A stretch of DNA of 64,000 nt from assembly GCF_008710155.1 (NCBI RefSeq), contig NZ_VYPZ01000001.1, positions 558,001 to 622,000 on the forward strand, written 5' to 3'. Made by a program: the position numbers and the translations under genes. Positions 36,827 through 44,223 of the stretch are shown one piece after another. This DNA comes from Sphingobium limneticum (GTDB taxonomy: Bacteria > Pseudomonadota > Alphaproteobacteria > Sphingomonadales > Sphingomonadaceae). The notes beneath the pieces are model-generated. The model was not told where the DNA came from. It saw only the letters and a program-made list of their open reading frames with translations, and did not search any database. The number at the start of each line of letters is the position of its first letter. Position 1 is the stretch's first letter.

Positions 36827-37852
36827 ATGGCCAATCTTGTAAAGACCTTGTTCAAGGCCGCTCGTCTGGCGCGCAAAGGGCGACCTATGTCCGCGGCCTT
36901 CGCAATCGGCGATGCGATCGCTCCCCCGGGCCATGCAGGGCGCAAGCCGGCCTCCATCGGAGCAAAACGCAAGACCTCGTCGTCTCGACCGCCACGCCCG
37001 GAGCCGGGAAGCTTCCTCTCGGATGAGTTTCGCTGCGCGCAAGGAAGCCTGACCTACAAATTCTACACCCCGCACGGTTCGGCCCGGCGGCGCATGCCGC
37101 TCGTCGTAATGCTGCACGGCTGTTCGCAAACGGCGGCGGATTTCGCCGCCGGCACCGGTATGAACCGGCTCGCCGACGAACTAGGCTTTCTCGTTTTATA
37201 TCCGCAGCAATCAAAGAATGCGAACCTTGCCCGCTGCTGGAATTGGCACAATCCCGCGCATCAGGGGCGCAGCGGAGAGCCTGCCGTCATCGCCGCCCTT
37301 ACCCGCCACGCGATCATCCTAGGCCGCGCCAATCCGGCGCGGGTCTATATCGCCGGACTATCTGCGGGAGGAGCGGCCGCCGCCATCATCGGTGCGGCCT
37401 ATTCCGGCATCTTTGCCGCAGTGGGGGTCCATTCCGGCGTTTCCCATGGCGATATCCGGTCGATAAGCGCGGCAATGTCTGCGATGCGTGGCGATGCGCG
37501 GCCTCGTCTGGCCGGGAAGCCAAGGCGTCCTCTGCCTACAATTGTCTTCCATGGGGATCAGGATCGGGTCGTGCATCCGTCCAATGCAGGCGCATTCCTC
37601 CACCAACTGGAGCAGGCGCACCCCGGTCCGCTCGTTGCGCGATCCGTTACCGGCCGCTCCGATAACGGGCGGGATTTCACACGAAGGATTTACAAATCGA
37701 AGTCCGGCGACCTGCTGTTGGAAGATTGGACTGTCCATGGAAGCGGCCATGGCTGGTCGGGCGGCCAAGGGGGTTCCTATACTGACCCGGCAGGCCCAGA
37801 TGCATCGCGGGCGATGATGGATTTCTTCCTGTCCGTGCCCCGGCGACCATGA
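36827..37852 (+). CDS. PHB-depolymerase-family (CE1-like) esterase
   Basis: 341 residues from an ATG after CGGGGAC. The N terminus is basic without a clear signal peptide. The core begins with V-V-M-L-H-G-C-S-Q-T near 93-102 (oxyanion), nucleophile S179 in G-L-S-A-G-G, aspartate in H-G-D-Q-D and histidine in H-G-S-G-H-G-W-S-G-G. This is the Esterase_PHB family, whose members degrade medium- or short-chain polyhydroxyalkanoate or feruloyl/acetyl esters. It stands apart from the glycan operon, so a storage-polymer role is as likely as a glycan role. Confidence 0.82.
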   Translation: MANLVKTLFKAARLARKGRPMSAAFAIGDAIAPPGHAGRKPASIGAKRKTSSSRPPRPEPGSFLSDEFRCAQGSLTYKFYTPHGSARRRMPLVVMLHGCSQTAADFAAGTGMNRLADELGFLVLYPQQSKNANLARCWNWHNPAHQGRSGEPAVIAALTRHAIILGRANPARVYIAGLSAGGAAAAIIGAAYSGIFAAVGVHSGVSHGDIRSISAAMSAMRGDARPRLAGKPRRPLPTIVFHGDQDRVVHPSNAGAFLHQLEQAHPGPLVARSVTGRSDNGRDFTRRIYKSKSGDLLLEDWTVHGSGHGWSGGQGGSYTDPAGPDASRAMMDFFLSVPRRP

Positions 37853-37995
37853 CCTGGTCCGACCGCTTGTCGTCCTGAGGCGGCAGGACTGACCGATCCC
37901 GACGGCCGCGAATATCCCGCGGCAAGTCATTTCGAATTCGGAACATTTTTTAAAATGAGATGTTGATCCCGTTTCGCGGATCATAGGGAGGTTAT

Positions 37996-38952
37996 GTGAG
38001 CGAAACAGTCTGGGACACGATCGTCAGAGGGTGGCCGCACCTTCCTTCCCGTCTCGCGACGAGCGCTTCCATGGCGATCCTTTTGGTGGGACTGGTGCCC
38101 ACTGTGGCGCAGGCTCGCCAGTCGCAATGGTGGTTTGTCGCGGCGGGCGCCGATCGCGTTCTGTTCGTGGATGAGAAATCCATCGAACGAGAGGGCGACA
38201 TCGTCCGCCATTCCTCCAGCCAGATCTTCGCGCCAAGCAGCGAAATGCTGACCCGGCGCGCCTTCATGAAGACAGATTGCGTAAAAAAGACGCAGCAATG
38301 GATCATGGTCATGCGCTATGATGCCAATGATCAACCGTTGGATCAAAGCGCGCTTGGCTATGATGAGGTGCAGCGTGTCGAAGCAGGTAGCCTGGGGGAA
38401 GCGGAACTGAACTTTGTCTGCGCGGCCGACCGTGCCGCGACCGGCGGCTTTCCGCTCGAAATCGACGATGTCGCATTCGCCCACGCACTGATCGCCGACA
38501 ATGATCCGTCGCAAACTCCGGCGGCCATCCATGCCCGGATGAAAGCCGATCCGATGACACCGGTGATCCGGTCTGCGGCCCCCTCGCCCGATAGTTTCGG
38601 CACGGAGCAGGAGCAGCGTAAGGGCCAACCCATCGTACCGCCACGCGATTATGCCATAGGCGTCGATCTGCCAGCGTCACTCGATTATGATGCCGACGAG
38701 ACGGGCAGAATCTACGACATTGCCTATCAAGGCATTGAGGATGGCGAAATCCTCTTCGAATTGCGCGGCTATGCGATCAGCGACCTCGCCCGTCCGGGCA
38801 GCGGACAGATGATACGAACGCCACGCAACGCGAAAACCGAGCAGATCGGCGATCTTTCCATCACGATATTGGAGGTGACACCTGAAAAATTGCGCTATTC
38901 CATTGAACGCAAGAAGGCGGATTCCGACCCGTTTCCGATCGCCGACCAATGA
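37996..38952 (+). CDS. Secreted protein, surface-adhesin-E-like N-terminal domain
   Basis: 318 residues from a GTG preceded by GGGAGG; the ATG two bases earlier is followed by a stop. A hydrophobic segment near residues 27-39 ending in A-Q-A suggests a signal peptide after a long N-region. The next 110 residues (Q-W-W-F-V-A-A-G, then L-F-V-D-E-K-S-I) recall the surface-adhesin protein E fold. The C-terminal part matches nothing I know. Its stop overlaps the start of the Sel1 gene (ATGA), suggesting a shared role at the cell envelope. Confidence 0.6.
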   Translation: MSETVWDTIVRGWPHLPSRLATSASMAILLVGLVPTVAQARQSQWWFVAAGADRVLFVDEKSIEREGDIVRHSSSQIFAPSSEMLTRRAFMKTDCVKKTQQWIMVMRYDANDQPLDQSALGYDEVQRVEAGSLGEAELNFVCAADRAATGGFPLEIDDVAFAHALIADNDPSQTPAAIHARMKADPMTPVIRSAAPSPDSFGTEQEQRKGQPIVPPRDYAIGVDLPASLDYDADETGRIYDIAYQGIEDGEILFELRGYAISDLARPGSGQMIRTPRNAKTEQIGDLSITILEVTPEKLRYSIERKKADSDPFPIADQ

Positions 38953-39839
38953 TCCTGGAAGCGTTGCTACTTATGATGGGATCCGCCAGTACAGGCGAAG
39001 CGACCGTCAATGAACTGGCCTCAACCTGCACCGTAACAGATGGCGATAGCTGCGAAGAAGCCGGCTTAGCCTATGCTCAAGGGGAAAAGGTGCCGCAGGA
39101 TTGGGCGCGCGCAACCAGCCTTTACGGCGTGGGATGCTCGGCCCAAAATGCGCCAAGTTGCATCCGGCTGGGTCTTGCACATGACAAAGGGCAAGGTGTC
39201 GAAAAAAATGCGGCTTCTGCGTCCTTCTATTTTCAAAAAGCCTGCGACCTGGATAGTCCGACCGGATGCTCGAATATCGGCCTGTCCTACGCAATGGGCA
39301 AGGGCGTGATGAAGGATGAACGTCGTGCGGCTAGCTATTTTAGGCGCGCATGCGACGCGGGCGACAATGGCGGATGCTCCAATCTCGCCACGGCCTATGT
39401 GAAAGGCATCGGCGTGCGAAAGGATCGGAACAGGGCTGCGTCGCTCTATGAACCGGCCTGCGGAAACGGGGACGCCAATGCCTGCTTCAATCTGGGTGTC
39501 CTGCACGAAAAAGGTTGGGGCGTGACGCGAGAGATCGCGCAAGCAGCGCGCTATTACCAACAAGCCTGCGATCAGGATGAAGGCGCAGGCTGTGGCAATT
39601 TGGGCCTCTTGCATGACAAGGGTAAGGTCGGCGTACGGGACCATGTGCAGGCGGTGGGATTGTTCCGTCGGGGCTGTAGCGTTGCCCATGCCGAAAGCTG
39701 CGTCAATCTGGGCAAGGCATATTTGCGTGGCTCCGGCGTCCAAACGGACCGGGTGCAAGCCGAACAATTCATCCGCCGCGCCATTGCGATCGATCCTCAT
39801 TATAGACCAGCACAACGGGCCTTGGCAAAAATGAGATGA
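38949..39839 (+). CDS. Sel1-like (TPR) repeat protein
   Basis: 296 residues made almost wholly of about seven 36-residue Sel1 repeats, each with G-x-A-Y-x-x-G-x-G-V-x-x-D and A-x-x-Y-x-x-A-C. Two cysteines recur per repeat, as in cysteine-rich Hcp/Sel1 proteins that are disulfide-bonded in the periplasm. A short hydrophobic N terminus may be a signal. Such repeats mediate protein-protein contacts; no enzyme activity is expected. It is translationally coupled with the preceding envelope protein. Confidence 0.85.
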   Translation: MILEALLLMMGSASTGEATVNELASTCTVTDGDSCEEAGLAYAQGEKVPQDWARATSLYGVGCSAQNAPSCIRLGLAHDKGQGVEKNAASASFYFQKACDLDSPTGCSNIGLSYAMGKGVMKDERRAASYFRRACDAGDNGGCSNLATAYVKGIGVRKDRNRAASLYEPACGNGDANACFNLGVLHEKGWGVTREIAQAARYYQQACDQDEGAGCGNLGLLHDKGKVGVRDHVQAVGLFRRGCSVAHAESCVNLGKAYLRGSGVQTDRVQAEQFIRRAIAIDPHYRPAQRALAKMR

Positions 39840-40142
39840 GATAATTCCAAATTTGGTCACGCATAGTTGGGAGTAAAAGAAACGTTCGGCCCAGATGGCA
39901 CCGATCCATCACAGCTGCATATCGCGGACGATCTGGAACGACCCAACAGATGGCCCGGTGCGCGAACGATGCGCGAATGACGTCGTTTCCTCTGCCAAAA
40001 TTTCGGACGCCACCCGTCGGTCCCAGTGCGTTACCGGTTCGCGAATGTTGCCGATGCAGCACAGACCAAAACGCCAAAGGACCTGTCCGCAATCCCCGGA
40101 CAGGCCCTTTCGCCATGCGCGGGACGCGCCTCCTGCAGGTTG
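39840..40142. other. Intergenic stretch between the Sel1 gene and mesD
   Basis: Convergent intergenic sequence of about 300 bases. No gene is evident. It contains the strong hairpin at 40076-40110 and otherwise nothing I recognise. Confidence 0.6.
40076..40110 (-). terminator. Hairpin terminator after mesD
   Basis: AAAGGACCTGTCCG pairs with CGGACAGGCCCTTT with one mismatch across a 7-base loop. It lies 33 bases beyond the mesD stop on the minus strand. Only a short T-run follows, so strength is uncertain. Confidence 0.6.
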
Positions 40143-41171
40143 TCAGGCCGCCAGTTCATCCCGCACGATCTGAGCGCCAGCACCTAGCGCGTTCAACTTC
40201 CCCCTAGCCACGCTGCGGGATAGCGGCGCCATGCCGCAGTTGGTGGAAGGGTATAGCTTGTCGGCATCCACGAACTGCAGGGCTCTGCGCAGGGTATCGG
40301 CAACCTCTTCCGGCGTTTCGATGGTGTCGCTCGCGACGTCGATGGCGCCGACCATTACTTTCTTGCCCCGAATAAGTTCGATCAGGTCCATGGGTACGCG
40401 GGAGTGATGGCATTCCAGCGAGATGATATCGATGATGGACTTCTGCAGATTGGGGAAGGTCTGCTCATACTGCCTCCATTCCGATCCCAGGCTCTTCTTC
40501 CAGTCGGTATTCGCCTTGATGCCGTATCCGTAACAGATGTGGACGGCCGTTTCGCATTTCAGCCCTTCGGCAGCCTTTTCCAGTGTGGCGATCCCCCAGT
40601 CGTTCGCCTCTTCGAAGAAGACGTTGAACGCAGGTTCGTCGAACTGAATGATGTCGACGCCCGCCGCCTCCAGTTCCCTGGCTTCCTGGTTGAGGATCGT
40701 GGCGAATTCCCAGGCGAGCTTCTCGCGGCTGCGATAATGGGCATCGTAGAGCGTATCGATCATCGTCATCGGGCCCGGCAGTGTCCATTTGATCGGCTGA
40801 TCGGTCTGCGCGCGCAGATAACGCGCATCATCGACAAAGACCGGCTTGGGGCGCGCCACTGCGCCGACCACCGTCGGCACGCTCGCATCGTAACGATTGC
40901 GGATTCTAACTGTTTCGCGCTTTTCGAAATCGACTCCGCTCAGATGCTCGATAAAGGTCGTGACGAAATGCTGGCGGGTCTGTTCGCCGTCGCCGATGAT
41001 GTCGATGCCCGCTTGCCGCTGATCCTCCACGGCGAGGCGCAGGGCATCCTGCTTGCCGGCGACGAGGTCTTCGCCCTCCAGCTTCCAGGGCGACCAGAGT
41101 TTCTCTGGTTCGGCAAGCCAGCCAGGCTTGGGGAGGCTGCCGGCGGTCGACGTGGGCAACAATTTTTTCAT
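40143..41171 (-). CDS. mesD: Core (folate-independent) methionine synthase, MesD type
   Basis: 342 residues from the ATG at 41171, with AAGG upstream; the longer open frame has no homology. It matches only the C-terminal catalytic half of MetE. The zinc ligands are all visible: H211 and C213 in V-H-I-C-Y-G, E253 in S-L-E-C-H-H and C312 in S-T-N-C-G-M. The N-terminal folate-binding half of MetE is absent. Proteins of this form beside a DUF1852 gene are the MesD class, which methylates homocysteine from a donor other than methyl-folate and needs its MesX partner and oxygen. The DUF1852 gene directly upstream and a cobalamin riboswitch support the call. Confidence 0.88.
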   Translation of the reverse strand: MKKLLPTSTAGSLPKPGWLAEPEKLWSPWKLEGEDLVAGKQDALRLAVEDQRQAGIDIIGDGEQTRQHFVTTFIEHLSGVDFEKRETVRIRNRYDASVPTVVGAVARPKPVFVDDARYLRAQTDQPIKWTLPGPMTMIDTLYDAHYRSREKLAWEFATILNQEARELEAAGVDIIQFDEPAFNVFFEEANDWGIATLEKAAEGLKCETAVHICYGYGIKANTDWKKSLGSEWRQYEQTFPNLQKSIIDIISLECHHSRVPMDLIELIRGKKVMVGAIDVASDTIETPEEVADTLRRALQFVDADKLYPSTNCGMAPLSRSVARGKLNALGAGAQIVRDELAA

Positions 41172-42195
41172 GATGGGTGGCCTTATATTCTGTCTGGTCA
41201 AAGGGCTGGCTGGGGGCGTAGCTGGCGGACCATCGGTCCAGATCGGCTTGGTAGGGCCTGATGAGTTGCTCCTGTACGAACTTGCCCTGTTCGATGGCGA
41301 GGCGACTGCGCTCCTCGCGATCATAGACAATCCGGGTGGACGAGAAGTCCTCATGATCCAGGCTGGGCCGGAAGCACAGTCCGGCAGCGGAATTGGCGTT
41401 GTAGATTTCCGGCCGATAAATTCTCTGGAAGGATTCCATCGTGCTGATCGTGCCGATGAGTTCGAGGCTGGTGTAATCGCTCGCCAGATCGCCGGTGAAA
41501 TAGAAGGCCATCGGGGCTACGCTCCCTCTCGGCATGAAATAGCGCGCATTCAGGCCCATCTTGGCAAAATATGCGTCGGTGGAGGAAAACGCGCTCTGCC
41601 GATATTCGACACCCAGAACAGGATGGCGGTTGCCTGTACGATGATAGATCTTGCTGCTCGATACGCTCAGACAGATGACCGGCGGCTTCTTGAAATTGTC
41701 CGTGTATGCACGCGAGTTCAGGAAATGCCGGAACAAGTTACCATGCAGATCGCCAAAGCCGTCCGGTGCCTCGAACCCTGCTCGTCCCTTGTTGTGCTCT
41801 GCCAGCAGCACGCTGAAGTCGTAATCGCGCACGTAGGACGAGAAGTTGTTCCCGACGATGCCGTTGATGCGCGTATCGCTTTTCCGATCGACGATACTCG
41901 TCTTCAGTATCTCGATCATCGGGAAGGCATTGGTGCCACCAGCGGCGGCAATATGCATCTCGACTGAAATGATATCGAGTTCGATGCTGTAGCGATCGCC
42001 GTCGGGATTGTCCCAATCCGCAAGGTCGTTGAAGCGGTTGTCGATCATCCTGAGGGCGCCGCGAAGATTGTCCTGGCAGTGCTCGCCTCTGGCCAGATTG
42101 GCGAAGTTCGTCGTGATGCGCGTTTTTTCGGAGGGCTGATAGTTCTCGTCGAAGCGCAAGCTCCTGATGGAGAAGCTGAGATCGTCGTCCGACAT
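40906..42195 (-). CDS. mesX: DUF1852 protein, MesX partner of MesD (extended or frameshifted 3' end)
   Basis: The start M-S-D-D-D-L-S-F at 42195 opens the conserved text F-D-E-N-Y-x-P-S, then T-R-I-T-T-N-F-A-N-L-A-R-G-E. A start at 42264 with a better AAGGAAA site would add 23 residues. MesX proteins are required with MesD for methionine synthesis; their reaction is unknown. The family-like sequence ends near Q-P-F-D-Q-T-E-Y at about 41185, just before mesD. Yet the frame has no stop there and runs on 89 or so arginine-rich residues inside mesD to 40906. A single-base indel near the end would create a stop just before mesD. I therefore suspect mutation or sequence error rather than a real tail. 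Confidence 0.8.
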   Translation of the reverse strand: MSDDDLSFSIRSLRFDENYQPSEKTRITTNFANLARGEHCQDNLRGALRMIDNRFNDLADWDNPDGDRYSIELDIISVEMHIAAAGGTNAFPMIEILKTSIVDRKSDTRINGIVGNNFSSYVRDYDFSVLLAEHNKGRAGFEAPDGFGDLHGNLFRHFLNSRAYTDNFKKPPVICLSVSSSKIYHRTGNRHPVLGVEYRQSAFSSTDAYFAKMGLNARYFMPRGSVAPMAFYFTGDLASDYTSLELIGTISTMESFQRIYRPEIYNANSAAGLCFRPSLDHEDFSSTRIVYDREERSRLAIEQGKFVQEQLIRPYQADLDRWSASYAPSQPFDQTEYKATHHEKIVAHVDRRQPPQAWLACRTRETLVALEAGGRRPRRRQAGCPAPRRGGSAASGHRHHRRRRTDPPAFRHDLYRASERSRFRKARNS

Positions 42196-42565
42196 GGCCG
42201 GTCGTCCTGACGGCGCGGCGGAAACCATGTGTGGAAGGGAGGAGGTGGCGCGAGTTGCGGGCATGCGAAATTTCCTTCGGTCCGGCGCATGCGCCGTCCG
42301 TCGTTGAGGTTCGGATATGGGTCTGGATTTGCGGCGCGCCGCGTCAGAGGGGGTTCACCCCGATCGCACGGCGCGCGGGCGCATTCGTCGATATGCGAAG
42401 GGGCGTAACAGGATTGCAAACATCGACCGGTCACCTGCTTTGATCGGGCGGAAGGGTCAATGGAAGAACGCGCACGGCATGAGTGGCCCGGACGGCGGTT
42501 ACGCCAAGGGACACGCTTCAGGCGCGATCCACCGGAGGAACCCCCGTCCGAGGAACGTTTTGGCG

Positions 42566-42760
42566 CCGAAGGCAGGTCTCCTGGCTTACGGGTCATCGCG
42601 GTGGTTCCGGCCTTCCCGAGCCTTGTGCAAAGCCCAGTGACACGAAATGGAACCGCCGCTCGCCGCTTACAGTTGCGGGGGCAGCGCCGGACTCTGCCCC
42701 GAAGGGCACCACCGGCTTCCCGTCTTAGCCCCACCGTCACGCCTGAGGTGGGGAACCTCG
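42566..42760 (-). promoter_or_regulatory. Cobalamin riboswitch upstream of mesX-mesD
   Basis: Read leftward the sequence has, in order, GACGGGAAGCCGGTG, the B12 box GCTGCCCCCGCAACTGTAAG, GTCACTGG, CGGGAAGG and GCCAGGAGACCTGCC. These are the conserved core elements of the AdoCbl/cobalamin riboswitch in correct order and spacing. It lies about 370 bases before mesX. High B12 should shut off mesX-mesD, as expected when a B12-dependent methionine synthase (MetH) can do the work. About 300 bases of leader follow the aptamer. Confidence 0.95.
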
Positions 42761-42791
42761 ACAGGGTCTTTCAACACCATAGAAGCATCAT

Positions 42792-42822
42792 TGTCAAGGA
42801 CGATATAAAGATATCTTTATAT
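42792..42822 (-). promoter_or_regulatory. Promoter box and perfect 20-bp palindrome upstream of the riboswitch
   Basis: ATATAAAGATATCTTTATAT (42803-42822) is a perfect 20-bp palindrome. A consensus TTGACA lies five bases downstream on the minus strand (42797-42792), which places the transcription start near 42762, right at the riboswitch. The palindrome resembles operators of ArsR-type methionine-cycle regulators (SahR-like), from memory and unproven. Confidence 0.55.
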
Positions 42823-42888
42823 GATAGTTTCAGGCGATTGTCTCGATGATGACGCCACCATCGGATCGACACAATTTCGGCAAGAGAT

Positions 42889-43617
42889 TTAATCGCTCCT
42901 CATCCCGACATTATCGATGAAAAATTCGATTGGGACGACAATTTCCATCCTGTCCGGGCGATCGTCCGGAATAGGGGGCAATGGTTGCGCACAGCGCACC
43001 GTATCGAGTGCGGCGCGGTCCAATATGCTTGAACCGGACGAATTGAGCACCCGCAGAGAAAGCAGTTGGCCTGCCCGGTTCATACGGAAAAGGACTTGAG
43101 CCACGCCTTGGCGACCTGACGCACGCGCTGCGGCAGGATAGCGGCGATGTTTTTCGAGATGGGCCAGAAGGATATCCTCCCAACTCGCTTTCCTGTCGGT
43201 CGAGGCTTGCGGTGCCGGGGGAGCCGGCAACGACTTGGGAGCGGAGGTTTCGAGAACCGCTTCCTTGGCTTGCGCGGATTCGGATGATTTCCTAGCAGGT
43301 TCTACCGGCTGCGCTTGCCGCGGGAGAAGCATCGGCGGGATTTCGACCTGCGTTTTTTCCGTGGGGGCCTGTTGGCGCTGTTCGACCTTGCGGGCGCCGT
43401 CCGGCACCTCTTTGGGAGGTTCCGCAGGCGCTTTAAGGCTTTCCAGACGAAATAGAGCAGGAACTGGCGGGGGCCTGTTAGGCGCGAGATCGTGCCGAGT
43501 GACCAGCGTTGCGCATCCTATGCAGAGGAGGATCAAGGCAATGCCGGACACACCAGACAGGCGCGTTCGCCAGTCCAGCGGCTGATCGCAATATCGCGTG
43601 GGCGATTGGCTCGTCAC
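42889..43617 (-). CDS. TonB-like energy-transducer protein
   Basis: About 242 residues from a GTG at 43617; the open frame extends further upstream but that part has no TonB character, and no start is well supported. One membrane helix (about residues 24-40) is followed by a long proline-, glutamate- and lysine-rich linker (P-P-P-V-P, A-P-A-E-P-P-K-E-V-P) and a C-terminal TonB domain with Y-P-A-A-A-R-A-S-G-R-Q-G and V-L-N-S-S-G-S-S-I-L-D. It should connect ExbBD to outer-membrane receptors. No exbB or exbD is adjacent, but three receptors lie within 15 to 35 kb. Confidence 0.75.
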   Translation of the reverse strand: MTSQSPTRYCDQPLDWRTRLSGVSGIALILLCIGCATLVTRHDLAPNRPPPVPALFRLESLKAPAEPPKEVPDGARKVEQRQQAPTEKTQVEIPPMLLPRQAQPVEPARKSSESAQAKEAVLETSAPKSLPAPPAPQASTDRKASWEDILLAHLEKHRRYPAAARASGRQGVAQVLFRMNRAGQLLSLRVLNSSGSSILDRAALDTVRCAQPLPPIPDDRPDRMEIVVPIEFFIDNVGMRSD

Positions 43618-43700
43618 ACATCTCGGGGACGCGGGCCATGGCTCTGGCCGTCGGTCCGTGCCATATTCTCTTTGCCGCGCGGAATGGCCGATATGTCGGC

Positions 43701-44003
43701 TCATTGCCCTTTTCTCGGCTCGGGCCGGCGCACGATCCAGCTCAGCCATAGCAGCAGGATGGCGGCGACACCGGCTGCCAACGGCCAATCCGGCCGGACA
43801 TGCAGCCAAAAGAGAGCGAAGCCCGCGGTCATACCCATCGCCGCCGCCACTTTCGCCGCATCAAATGTGCCCCAGCATGCTACTGGCCATGCGGCTATCT
43901 GCCTGAGACTGGTTCCACCGAAAGCGGGTTTGTGTAGCCTATCGGCCAGTAGTGGAGCGATCCATGGCCTCTTCACCCGATCGGATCGAAGCGTCCACGT
44001 CAT
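43701..44003 (-). CDS. Small membrane protein of unknown function
   Basis: About 100 residues from M-T-W-T-L at 44003. Two hydrophobic segments are visible, near residues 50-64 and 75-90, ending in a basic tail R-R-P-E-P-R-K-G-Q. It lies upstream of the TonB-like gene on the same strand, so the two may be cotranscribed. I do not recognise the family, and a chance open frame is not excluded. Confidence 0.4.
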   Translation of the reverse strand: MTWTLRSDRVKRPWIAPLLADRLHKPAFGGTSLRQIAAWPVACWGTFDAAKVAAAMGMTAGFALFWLHVRPDWPLAAGVAAILLLWLSWIVRRPEPRKGQ

Positions 44004-44223
44004 TTTGTCCGCCGGCTCCGTATCCGCTTGCCCGCACAAACAATTTTTCTGTTCAAACCTTCAAAATCTGCTGGGTAGACCATGACACGCTATGACAGTG
44101 GCCATGGTCCACCGCATCGTGAAGATTATTTGTGGCGCATTTCCCGCGCCTGTCGGCATCGCTTTCATCAATCGTGGCGAGCGAAATCCACTGCCGTTGC
44201 GGCTGTGCACTAGGCCCTCCCCT

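Noticed and set aside
41171..41354. Longer N terminus for mesD
   Set aside because: The extra 61 residues are the mesX 3' end in another frame; conserved MesD text starts at M-K-K-L-L-P-T-S-T-A-G-S.
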